Source: Primula veris
Taxonomy: Eukaryota; Streptophyta; Magnoliopsida; Ericales; Primulaceae
Reading direction: 5' to 3'
Assembly: GCA_963682055.1 (NCBI GenBank)
Contig: OY821743.1
Coordinates: 16,651,566-16,715,565, forward strand
DNA length: 64,000 bases
The notes beneath the pieces are model-generated. The model made no database searches. It worked only from the letters and a program-made list of their open reading frames with translations, and was not told the origin of the DNA. Below are positions 25,801 to 33,808 of this stretch, in pieces (the first letter of the stretch is position 1; each line of letters starts with the position of its first letter). Position numbers and translations under genes: made by a program.

Positions 25801-26665
25801 TCTACGTCCCCCTAGCCCTCTTCGTTGTCCCGGTAACGGGGTCAGATGCTCGGCGCTTAGAACAAACTGACTTTTTCCCTCCCCGAGAAGCACTTCGAGC
25901 CCTGACAATTTTGAGGAATTCTTCCTCAGGCTCTTTGGGAATCTCGGGCACAGGATTACCCTTGGTCACTGGCCCCGTAGGGTAACCTAACAGCATGGGA
26001 GCAGTACGGCTGGCCGGATCCTTCGTCGGTCCAGGCCCCCACCATTTCCACAGGGCTAAGAGAGCTTCAACATTGTGAGCAATGAGGTCTGGAATATCGG
26101 GAGCCGTGGTAGCAGGTCCAGGAATCTGGTGTCCCGCACAACCCCACTCACAGGAAGCAATCACGATACCAAGGTTGTGCTCCTTGTTGGTATCCGGCAA
26201 ACCAGTGACAAGCCGAGAGAAGGAGCGCATTGTCTTCAAATAAGAACTGCGGCGCTCAAAACTCAAACTGTAGACCCCGAAGACATCCTTTAGTTCGACG
26301 TCTATCCCCGATATCTCCGACAACCTTTTAATACCGTTCAAGGTACGATAACCATTCAGAGCCAGTTGGGCCGAAACAATCTGGACGGCCTCAAAGAACG
26401 AAACCACCCAATCAGTAAAAGGAAGTCTAAGACCCCCAGTAAAAAACGCCGAAGAACGAACGGCTACCTCGCCGGCCGGAACAAATTCCATGACCTCCTC
26501 ATCGGAGACAGACAGCCGAATGTGTATGTTGGCAGGTATCCCGGCGAGCTTCTGAAAGTCCTCTTCCACAAATGGGCCAACTTGGGCCAGGCATTGGGTC
26601 AGAATTTCATATCCAAACATCATCCAAAACTCCATCAATATATCTTGTGTTGTAGGTATCTCCAT
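22889..26665 (-). pseudogene. Antisense spliced gene of the Tat element, coiled-coil protein
   Basis: Five minus-strand open blocks join by GT-AG introns, all in phase 0: 26665-25703, 25563-25141, 25065-24418, 24206-about 23634, and 23482-22889. Introns are 139, 75, 211 and about 151 bp; the last donor is weak. The joined frame would be about 1066 aa. The first exon has a globular region (LRLPFTDW...NGYRTLNGI...VTGLPDTNK) resembling the plant 'putative gypsy-type transposon' (Transposase_28-like) proteins, and ends basic. Exon 3 opens with a strong heptad coiled coil (repeated LEAEKE.LIAENKAM), exons 4 and 5 are further coiled coil, and the tail is acidic. In-frame stops at 25802-25804 (TAG) and 23724-23726 (TGA) break it. 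The 5' end abuts the nested Copia fragment, so the true start and promoter may be lost. Antisense ORFs after pol are known in Tat elements; the function is unknown. Confidence 0.7.
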
Positions 26666-26670
26666 TCAAA

Positions 26671-27115
26671 AGGAGAAAATCAACAAGTGGTTGGCAACAC
26701 CGGCAAAAACCGTGGAAGTCAAGAAGATCGACTCCACTATCAAGAATGAAGTGCCGTTGATCGACAAAGGTGGGAGGCATACCAACAAATGGTACCACCT
26801 ATTTGGAATCGGCAACGCTCAATGCAAATGCCATTAGCGAGCGGACTCACCATCACATATTCGGTATACTCTACTCATTTATGTCTACATATATGTGATT
26901 AGGTGGGTATATGCATAATAATAACATTTTTCATGTTTTGGTTTTTCTTTGAAAACCCTTCACATAACCCCATATTTTTTATTATTGATTGCATTTTGAT
27001 AATGCCAAAGGGGGAGAAAAATGATATATTTCGAGGAAATGCGTTTTGTTAAAATGAAGGAGATATTTTTCTTGTAAAATCATTATTATTTTGTCATAAT
27101 CAAAATGGGGGAGAT
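26671..27115 (+). mobile_element. 3' internal remnant of a Sirevirus-like Copia element
   Basis: Sequence directly upstream of the LTR at 27116 contains ccaaagggggagaaa (about 27003) and, at the LTR edge, aaaatgggggagattg. These repeated polypurine-tract motifs are typical of Sirevirus (SIRE/Maximus) Copia elements. A short frame ends at the TAG near 26833 (…KWYHLFGIGNAQCKCH) and is unrecognised. The remaining internal region and the 5' LTR are absent. The left boundary is approximate: it is where the Tat antisense frame stops making sense. Confidence 0.65.
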
Positions 27116-28550
27116 TGTTGAACATGGGTTCAATAATTGATTTTGATTATAAGTATGATTATGAATTAATGATTTTATATTTCAATGAAATAATGCTTGA
27201 TCTTTTCCAAAAAGAGTAAATGTATATTTCAGGTCTTTAAAAAGAAAGAGCATTCGAAAACGAAGCCAACGGTTCAAGCGGAACCAAATTCGGAGCTAAA
27301 ACGTAGAAGATACAAGCATTCGAAGGTTAACGAGACCAGGACAAAAACGACCGATCGACTGTACAAAAACGACCGATCGTTTTTGGTCCAAATTCTTCCA
27401 GTGAGCAGGTCGAAAAGTCGACCGATCGTTTTATGAAACGATCGATCGTTTTCCAAAAGAAGTAAATGAAAATTTCAGCGCTAGAAAGATAGAGCACAGA
27501 AAAACGAAGCCACAGGTTCAGACGGAACCAAAATCGGAGCTAAAACGAAGGAGTTATGAGCTTTCGAAGAATAGCGAGAAGACCGAGAAACTGCCAGAAG
27601 AACAGTCGACCGATCGACTGGACAAAAACGACCGATCGTTTTTGGTCCAATTTCTTCCAGTGAGTCCAGTATAAACACGACCGATCGTTTTCAGAGAACG
27701 ACCGATCGTTTTCTGGAAAACGACCGATCGACTGTAGAAAACGACCGATCGTTTTCTACAGATTTCGAAAACAGCTTTTCAGCTTATTCTGGAAAGTTGC
27801 TTAAAATCAGTGGAACCACTTCCAACGGTCATATCCAGCAAAAACAGACTTTGCTGTTATATAAACCACCCCAATATCTCTCATAAATCACCAATCACAA
27901 CAACAATCAATCCTTCAACCTCTCTCATATACAAAAACCCAAAATCACCATTTTGGTGAAATACTTCGAAAAGAGAGAAATTGAAGATAAAGAGATACAA
28001 AGCTCCAACAAAGATCAAACATCATCGAAACCACATATTAGCTTATTTTAGAAGCAATCGATTGTGGGTGTTGTTTCAATTTTTGATAAAATTGTAACGA
28101 GTATTTTATAAACTCATTTTTGTGAGCGAGCGATCGGGTAGAGGCTTTGTAAGCAAGTGAAGCTTAAAAGCTCTAGGTCTTTTCATTCGGGACACTCATA
28201 AAGTGTGGGGGAGCTTAATCGGTTGATTAGCTCATTAGTATTGTAAAATCCGAAAGAAGAATTATAGTGAATTACTCGGTAGTACCGAGGAGAGGACGTA
28301 GGCCGTTTGCCGAACCTCTATAAATCTTGGTGTCTTCTTCTTTCCCTAAACTTTTACTTTCCGCAACTTTATTATTGCTTATATTTATTGCTTGCGTTTA
28401 GTTATTTTAGCAATTTATTAACTCTTGTTAAAACGCTTAAGCTTAGAATTGCATAAGTTGGGTGGTTAGTTGCATAGAATTTTAATTAGGCGAAAATCGC
28501 CAAATCCTTATTCACCCCCCCTCTAAGGATTAGCCGCACACAGGACAACA
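27116..28550 (+). repeat. Copia (Sirevirus-like) 3' LTR, nested in the Tat element
   Basis: Starts tgttgaacatgggttc and ends cacaggacaaca, 1435 bp. It contains a TATA box (tatataaac, about 27858), clustered gaccgatcg palindromes (27353-27765), and near the 3' end the motif ggacgtaggccgtttgccgaacc followed by ataaatctt, which I recognise from Sirevirus LTRs. Compared with the related solo LTR at 44530-45708 (1179 bp) it carries an extra tandem duplication of about 246 bp (copies starting near 27203 and 27449). It interrupts the small antisense ORF that begins at 28738. Confidence 0.85.
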
Positions 28551-28738
28551 TGTTTAAACCTCCTAACTTCAGTCCAAGCACACTTGAGGTCTGTTTTCAG
28601 CCATGACATCTCGATTTCTTTCAACTGAAGAGGAGTCAATTCCTCTTCCCCAAAACCAGGAGGACGGGGCAACATAAAAGTAGGCTCATCTTCTAGAAGG
28701 GCCTTCTTTTTCGCAGCGAACCTAGTAATGGGAGCCAT
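28551..28738 (-). pseudogene. Tat antisense small ORF 5, cut by the Copia insertion
   Basis: The frame opens at ATG 28738 (MAPITRFAAKKKALLEDEP) and reads about 62 residues, a basic start followed by a Pro/Gly-rich stretch (LPRPPGFGEEELTP) and a helical segment, before entering Copia LTR sequence at 28550. What followed is unknown; it may once have continued into the large antisense gene now starting at 26665. A TATA-like box lies 94 nt upstream. No family is recognised. Confidence 0.55.
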
Positions 28739-28831
28739 CTTGGATATAGGCAAGTCAACGGGGAAAAACAGGAATTGTAAACAAGAGAGAGAGAAAGGAA
28801 GAATTAATACTGAAGTACAAACAAAGGGAGC

Positions 28832-28838
28832 ATTTATA
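28832..28838 (-). promoter_or_regulatory. TATA-like box of antisense ORF 5
   Basis: Minus strand reads ttataaatgctcc, 94 nt upstream of ATG 28738, followed by a pyrimidine-rich leader. Boxes of the same form precede the other four small antisense ORFs. Confidence 0.5.
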
Positions 28839-29001
28839 AAGAATCAAAGGGCACAAAGTATGAAAGAGCGCCAAGAACGAGGCATTGCAAACGGTTCAAT
28901 ATACAAAAAAGGCACGAGATACGAAAAGATACAACTGATTCAAATATAGAAAAGGGGATAAAAGTTGCAAAATGAGAAATACATCAGAAAACGAGCACAA
29001 T

Positions 29002-29481
29002 CTAAGGATCAATGGGTGGAAAAACCGAACTACAGGACCGAGAGAAAGCCACCCTAGCAGAGCAATTTAACCGAGCTTGGTAGGAATCATTCATGACAAC
29101 CAAGCACTCGTTCTCCGTGGAGAGGTCGTTGTTCTCCTTGATAAGAACCTTGATGCACCCCTCAAGCCGAGCATTTCTAACTGTCATGCTAGCTAGGCCT
29201 TGAGGGGAGTTATCGAATTCACCCTGAGCATGATCCCAAATCTCCTCGGCATCATACCATGAGCGGGCTAGATGATTCCTCTGTAACAACAACTTATCGA
29301 GCTGACGACTCAAGGCCGAAATCTCAGTCCACTTCAGTGTCTCCTCGGGATGGGAGACGATCAGGCTCAAGGCCAGGTTACCATACTCCATCTCGAGTCT
29401 GGCCATTCAATGACGGACCCGAGATACCTCAGCATCTAAGCCCTTCATCTGAGCATGATATCTCACCACGGGCTCAGACAT
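29002..29481 (-). pseudogene. Tat antisense small ORF 4, coiled-coil, one in-frame stop
   Basis: ATG 29481 (MSEPVVRYHAQMKGLDAEV) opens a frame of 160 codons ending at 29002. TGA at 29407-29409 interrupts it after 24 codons and is followed directly by ATG GCC, so a shorter 134-aa product remains possible. The protein is helical and charged, with leucine heptads over much of its length (LSRQLDKLLLQRNHL, ENNDLSTENECL). A TATA box sits 97 nt upstream. Same strand and similar size as its neighbours; no known family. Confidence 0.55.
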
Positions 29482-29577
29482 TCTGGGAGGTTGTTATAGT
29501 GCAAAAGATAAGAGGGAGAGAGAAAAAAGCAAACAATAAGAGAATGAAAGATGATTAACTAAGGAAAAGATGAGGAG

Positions 29578-29585
29578 TATTTATA
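29578..29585 (-). promoter_or_regulatory. TATA box of antisense ORF 4
   Basis: Minus strand reads ctataaatactcc, 97 nt upstream of ATG 29481, followed by a ttctctctccctc-type leader. It is nearly identical to the ORF 3 box. Confidence 0.55.
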
Positions 29586-29835
29586 GAGCAAAGATAGTAT
29601 GGCATTGATTGACAAATACTTGGGAACATGCATATTATCTGAATTGCATGGGAGCCTGCATCCGATACAGGCCTCGGACGTCACTCGGCTACAGTACGGC
29701 AGGAAATAAAGATGCAAAATATTCAAAGATCCACGTTCCAGCAAAACGACGAACCACAAACGCAACATAAAAAGAAGTGTAATATACAGGGGCAAAGATA
29801 ATTTTCATTAATAAAGATGGGATACATCACTGTTC

Positions 29836-29950
29836 ATTACATCAGAGGACGACGTCAAAAGAAAATCTATTACATTGAGGTCACTTACATCAGAGGCCAA
29901 CAACAGAATATTTTTATTATTACATTGAGGTCAATTACATCAGGAGACCA
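29836..29950. repeat. About 49-bp short direct repeats
   Basis: ttacatcagagg...tattacattgaggtca recurs at about 29837, 29886 and 29935, the last copy partial. The plus-strand open frame here comes from the repeat and the purine tract that follows. Confidence 0.6.
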
Positions 29951-29989
29951 TATAGCCAAAGCAGATAGACTATATCAACAAGCCGAGCG

Positions 29990-30377
29990 AACAGGAGACG
30001 CGAAGGAAAGAAGCATAAAAAAAAAAAAAGAAGAGGAACATAAAGAAGAAAAGAGAAATACAAAGAAAAGAAACATAAGAAAAAGAAAAGAAGAAGAGTG
30101 CAAGAAAACGAAGAAGAAAAGGTGGTGAGACCGAGGATGAAGAAAGAGAAAGGAAAAAAGTAGAGAGAACAAAATATAAAAGAAAAAGAAAAATGACAAA
30201 AACCCTAGAAGTAACAAAAAACCCGAGGGACTCATGGTTGATTGTTACATCGTAGTGGTGAGAAAAGAAGATGAAGAAAAAGAAAGGGGAAGCGCAGAAG
30301 AAAAAGAAAAAGAGATGAGAAAAGATGAAGAAATGAAGAAAATTGAAATAAATAGAAAATAAAGAAAAAAGGTGAGG
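29990..30377 (+). repeat. Long polypurine-rich tract
   Basis: Nearly 390 bases are very rich in A and G on the plus strand (gaagaagag, aaagaaaag, aagagaaa words) with few pyrimidines. It lies between antisense ORFs 3 and 4, so it would be a pyrimidine-rich stretch in antisense RNA. Open frames on either strand here are low-complexity artefacts. Confidence 0.75.
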
Positions 30378-30671
30378 CTAGGGGGAGGTCGATCGATATC
30401 GATGAGAAGGCCCGGCGGACACATCCCTGTCTCGAAGCGTCGGGTTCCCCCTCAACACCTCATTCTCTTCGACTAGAGCATGACGAGCACGTCGGCAATA
30501 ATCCAGCTCGGACCTTAGCCAAGTTAATTCCTGAACCATCTCGGTATGGTGATAACGCATCACCTTTAACTCCTCTTCAGCATCCTTCAACAGCTTTAGT
30601 GCATGGCCATAGGAGGCTTCGAAAGCCTCCACTTGCAAAACCAGTGCAGATTTGGTGAAAGAACCAGCCAT
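30378..30671 (-). CDS. Tat antisense small ORF 3, coiled-coil
   Basis: ATG 30671 (MAGSFTKSALVLQVEAFEAS) to the stop at 30378, 97 aa, intact. The central 60 residues are a strong amphipathic helix (LLKDAEEELKVMRYHHTEMV, LTWLRSELDYCRRARHALVEENEVL), and the tail is Arg/Ser-rich. I prefer this start to the in-frame ATG at 30743 because the latter lies inside the presumed leader and adds hydrophobic residues unlike the other family members. A TATA box lies 85 nt upstream. It shares gene size, strand and promoter layout with ORFs 1, 2, 4 and 5. Function unknown. Confidence 0.6.
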   Translation of the reverse strand: MAGSFTKSALVLQVEAFEASYGHALKLLKDAEEELKVMRYHHTEMVQELTWLRSELDYCRRARHALVEENEVLRGNPTLRDRDVSAGPSHRYRSTSP

Positions 30672-30755
30672 TTTAAGGGAGTTATGGGATAAAATTCTAT
30701 ATATGGTAAGGAGAGATAAAGAAGATATTATGAATAAACCCATATCTTAAGAAGG

Positions 30756-30763
30756 TATTTATA
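30756..30763 (-). promoter_or_regulatory. TATA box of antisense ORF 3
   Basis: Minus strand reads ctataaataccttc, 85 nt upstream of ATG 30671, preceded by catccttaattt, a word also present in the ORF 1 leader. Confidence 0.55.
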
Positions 30764-31267
30764 GAAAAATTAAGGATGGTTTAATGTGGGGAATTGCAAC
30801 CGTTCGTCAAAAGGCTCTGGAAAACATGGGTGATTAAAAGATGCGCATGTTGAGAAGAAATTAAAAGTGGGGAATTGCAGCCGTTCGTTATTAAAAGATG
30901 CGTCTATTAAGAAGAAACGCTTGGATTCATGCCAGTACTTAAAGAGGGTAAATTCCAAAAAGCTTCTACACGTGTCTCGTTAGGAAAGTGCAACAGTGTT
31001 AAGAGATAAAGGATAAGATTTGTGCACAGGGCTCAAGAAATCCCATTAGTTCCTAGATACAAAGATTCAGAAGATTCAATGGATAAGGTCAAGCACAAGA
31101 CCCAAGAAAAATCATTAATGAAGCCACAAGCATGCGCCGTCAAAATTAGTTGCATTGGGAGAATAATTCAGATAAAAACAAGAAAAAGAAATCTTTTTTG
31201 ATTGATTGAAACTTCATTACAGAAGAGGCAGTCAACATAAAGGAAATACAATAAAAAGAAAAAAGAA
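30764..31267. other. Spacer between antisense ORFs 2 and 3
   Basis: Contains a short duplicated segment (ggggaattgcaaccgttcgt near 30789 and ggggaattgcagccgttcgt near 30870, each near aagatgcg). No other feature seen. Confidence 0.5.
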
Positions 31268-31606
31268 TCATTTCGTAGAAGGGCCTGCTTCATCATTCGG
31301 CTTCCTCTTCGACCGAGCATACACTTCCTTAAGGGCTAGTTTGTATGCCCTCTTGGAAGCGATGTGCCTGTCTCTTGAGGCTTCGAGCTCTTTGATCCGA
31401 GCACACGCCCAAATGTTGTCGATCAAAGACCTCTGATATTCCCTTTCCATGGCGTCCAATCGCTCATCCATTTCAATAGCCCGACGAGCCTCCACGGACA
31501 ACAAGGCAACCCTTCTCTCAAGAGTACGCACTTTCCTAGCCTCCTCCTCGAGATGAGCAACATACTCGGGAAGATTGTCACCACTATTTTCATGAGGAGA
31601 AGCCAT
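31268..31606 (-). CDS. Tat antisense small ORF 2, coiled-coil, paralogue of ORF 1
   Basis: ATG 31606 to the stop at 31268, 112 aa, intact. The N-terminus MASPHENSGDNLPEYVAHLE and the C-terminal block (W-A-x-A-R-I-K-x-L-E-A, then K-x-A-Y-K-L-A-x-K-E) match ORF 1 closely, while the middle differs. Coiled-coil heptads run through residues 18-85, and the tail is basic and then acidic. The upstream region shares ttcgagg...cccttgatcttc with ORF 1, so gene and promoter were duplicated together. No known family or function. Confidence 0.65.
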   Translation of the reverse strand: MASPHENSGDNLPEYVAHLEEEARKVRTLERRVALLSVEARRAIEMDERLDAMEREYQRSLIDNIWACARIKELEASRDRHIASKRAYKLALKEVYARSKRKPNDEAGPSTK

Positions 31607-31654
31607 TTGATTCGTTAATAAGGGGAGTTATACAAAAAGATAGGTACAACCCCC

Positions 31655-31662
31655 TTTTATTA
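31655..31662 (-). promoter_or_regulatory. TATA-like box of antisense ORF 2
   Basis: Minus strand reads ctaataaaagg, 49 nt upstream of ATG 31606. It is less canonical than the other four but in the same place relative to cccttgatcttc as the ORF 1 box. Confidence 0.4.
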
Positions 31663-31896
31663 GAAGAAACAATGGAGAAGATCAAGGGTCACCTCGAAGT
31701 AAGACTAACCCTGTTGAACTTTCCAAAGACATTTATGGCAAATTAACAACAGTTTAAATCCAATTGAGTCATCCAATGAGGTATTAAGGAAATAAACAGA
31801 CAGGAATGAAAGTAGGGAATATTTTATTAATATTTTCAATAATTCGATTACAACTTGGTGATAATACCTAATACAAAAGAAATTACAAAAGACTAA

Positions 31897-32208
31897 TTAT
31901 TCCGAGAAAGAGCTTGCTTCAACGCCATCCGACCCCGGCTTGGACCGATCATGCAGCTCCTTAAAAGCAAGCTTATAAGCCCCTTTTGCTGCCTTTTGTT
32001 TAGCCAGATAAGCCTCGAGCCTCTTTATACGCTCAAAGGCCCAATCCAGGTCAGCCATCGTCAAGTGATGAGCCGCGTCCATATCAGACAACCTTTTTGT
32101 CACGTCCGTCAGTTTCTTTTTCATGACGCGAGCCTTCTTGACCTGATTCTCCAAGTAAGCGACGTAATCTGAAGAATTGTCTCCAGTAGAACCATTGGGA
32201 GAAGCCAT
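31897..32208 (-). CDS. Tat antisense small ORF 1, coiled-coil
   Basis: ATG 32208 (MASPNGSTGDNSSDYVAYLE) to the stop at 31897, 103 aa, intact. A coiled coil covers about residues 17-80, followed by AYKLAFKELHDRSKPG and a Ser/Glu-rich tail. This start is preferred over the longer open frame back to 32436 because it aligns with the start of ORF 2 and sits 53 nt after a TATA box. It is the antisense unit closest to the 3' LTR, 274 bp from it. Function unknown. Confidence 0.65.
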   Translation of the reverse strand: MASPNGSTGDNSSDYVAYLENQVKKARVMKKKLTDVTKRLSDMDAAHHLTMADLDWAFERIKRLEAYLAKQKAAKGAYKLAFKELHDRSKPGSDGVEASSFSE

Positions 32209-32260
32209 TGAGCCGCAGTCGAAGTAATAATAAATGGGATAATTAAGGATGGGGCACTTC

Positions 32261-32268
32261 TTTTTATA
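32261..32268 (-). promoter_or_regulatory. TATA box of antisense ORF 1
   Basis: Minus strand reads ctataaaaagaag, 53 nt upstream of ATG 32208, itself preceded by ttcgagggaaacccttgatc, which is shared with ORF 2. Confidence 0.6.
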
Positions 32269-32458
32269 GTAGATAAATGTTGGGAAGATCAAGGGTTTCC
32301 CTCGAAAAAAGATACCAAGATAGGACTTCTTAATGACCTCAAATGGGCCCCAGGGAACAGTCATAAATCTATCGCGTTTCTTGATGAAGCCTTGGGAACA
32401 GCAAAACCAAAGCAATATCCTTGACATACCGATCATGACTCCCTCGGCGCGGAGACCA

Positions 32459-32481
32459 CACCAAGGCAGTCAGGGAGCACT
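32459..32481 (+). promoter_or_regulatory. Candidate polypurine tract region before the 3' LTR
   Basis: The bases before the 3' LTR, aaggcagtcagggagcact, are the expected place of the plus-strand primer but are only partly purine. Assigned by position alone. Confidence 0.3.
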
Positions 32482-33033
32482 TGATAGAACATAAAAATTA
32501 GATCCGAATATGTCTCTGGGTGAGAAACAACTCACCCATCATAGAGGGATATCCAATGCTTAAATGAGTTATCACATGCCTTTTTTTGAGAATAAGAGTG
32601 GATATTACTAAAAGCCCAAGCCCACTTAACTAGGGACCCATGTCTGAAAAATCCCATGAGATGGAGACATTTGTCAACATCCTAGGAGGCATAATTGCCT
32701 ATAAATAGCCAAGTATCCCCCCTAAGAAAGTGACCAGAAAATATATCTCAAAAATATAGAGAGAACGAGAGAAAAGATAAAAACTTGTCAGAACGTATCA
32801 CATCAATAGCCAAACCGAGCAAGGTAGAGAATCGAGCACCGAAGAGAAGAGAAAGATCACGTTCAGGATCAAACAGCGAATCCGAGCATAAATATAGTGA
32901 TAGAATTGTAGTCCGAACAATGGCAATTGCCGAATAAGAATAAATATCAAGAAGTGTTCATCGTTTATTGTCAATTCATTATATATTAGTGTTGAAAAGT
33001 CTAACGACACCGAACAAAGTTATGACTTTGTCA
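32482..33033 (+). repeat. Tat 3' LTR
   Basis: Begins tgatagaacataaa and ends ttatgactttgtca, 552 bp, with a TATA box at 32700-32707. Followed by tttac, the right target-site copy (left copy gttac). Confidence 0.95.
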
Positions 33034-33567
33034 TTTACAATACATTTGAAAATCCAGAATTTTGATTGCATCAACTATATATTCCAATGTATATAGCCAA
33101 AAACTAGCTACACGATGAGGGAAAAAGTAGCTATCACAAACCATATACTAAAATCATATCACATGAAAAAATGAGTCCACAAATCACAAATTTTCTTCTT
33201 ATGCCCCCTATAATTAACCTTATGAATCCAATTGCTGGCAAGATCATTGTGATTAAAATATTTGATTTTGTGACAACCAAGAACTCAGATCAGACATAGC
33301 CTTAATAATGCCTTATAATAACGATAAAAACCCAAAATGTAACTTTACCACAGACAAACTAACACTTGGCAAAAACTAGATACCAACATTTACTCTCAGA
33401 TCAAAACAGCATCCGTATCTGTTTATTCAAAACATATTTTTCTTTAAAATTTGATGATTATGGTATAAAAAATGATATGCATCAGTAACCCTATAAATTC
33501 CATAAATTTAAGAAAACACAAAATTCACTTAATATATGAGAAATGCATATGATTCTCTAGATTAATA
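33034..33567. other. AT-rich flank right of the Tat element
   Basis: Nothing recognisable beyond the target-site copy tttac at 33034-33038. Confidence 0.5.
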
Positions 33568-33808
33568 GTCTCTCCGTCCCTAAACAAATGTTTCATACGA
33601 ATATACGTAAAATTTTAAAATTTCATATTTATACTGTGAAAAAAAAATTTAGAATACAGATTTTGACCAATATGCTTTGACCTGACCTATCCAAACAGTG
33701 GTATATATATATTTTAGAATACAATATTCTGATAAAAGAAATAAACATAAAAAAAAAATATAAAACATATTATTATGAAAATTGACATTTCTTTTGGGAC
33801 TGAATGAG
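33568..33808. mobile_element. Stowaway-type MITE with an internal foreign segment
   Basis: Left end gtctctccgtccctaaacaa and right end (inverse of tttcttttgggactgaatgag) form Stowaway-like inverted repeats, flanked by TA on both sides (33566-33567, 33809-33810). An internal stretch at about 33669-33710 matches sequence near 14727, outside the Tat element on its left, and is bracketed by repeated tttagaatacaa words. Confidence 0.6.

Larger units (their letters stand above)
14885..33033 (+). mobile_element. Ty3/gypsy Tat-clade LTR retrotransposon, 18.1 kb with antisense gene block
   Basis: Two 552-bp LTRs (14885-15436, 32482-33033), both starting TG and ending CA, flank 17 kb of internal DNA. 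The flanks are gttac and tttac, a 5-bp target duplication with one mismatch. Internal order: primer-binding site, gag, protease, reverse transcriptase, RNase H, a second archaeal-type RNase H and integrase without chromodomain, then a tandem array, then about 10 kb of minus-strand ORFs. The second RNase H and the long post-pol region are hallmarks of the Tat/Ogre/Retand group. Hand alignment of the LTRs gives 16 mismatches (10 transitions, 6 transversions), about 2.9%, so insertion roughly one to two million years ago at commonly used plant rates. A truncated Copia element (about 26671-28550) is nested inside; without it the element is about 16.3 kb. It is no longer autonomous because gag-pol carries five stops. 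Confidence 0.95.

Noticed and set aside
26366..26749. 127-aa plus-strand ORF across the Tat/Copia junction
   Set aside because: It is opposite the antisense exon 1 and runs over the junction of two elements; not a real frame.
29975..30235. 86-aa phenylalanine/leucine-rich ORF on the minus strand
   Set aside because: Low-complexity translation of the polypurine tract.
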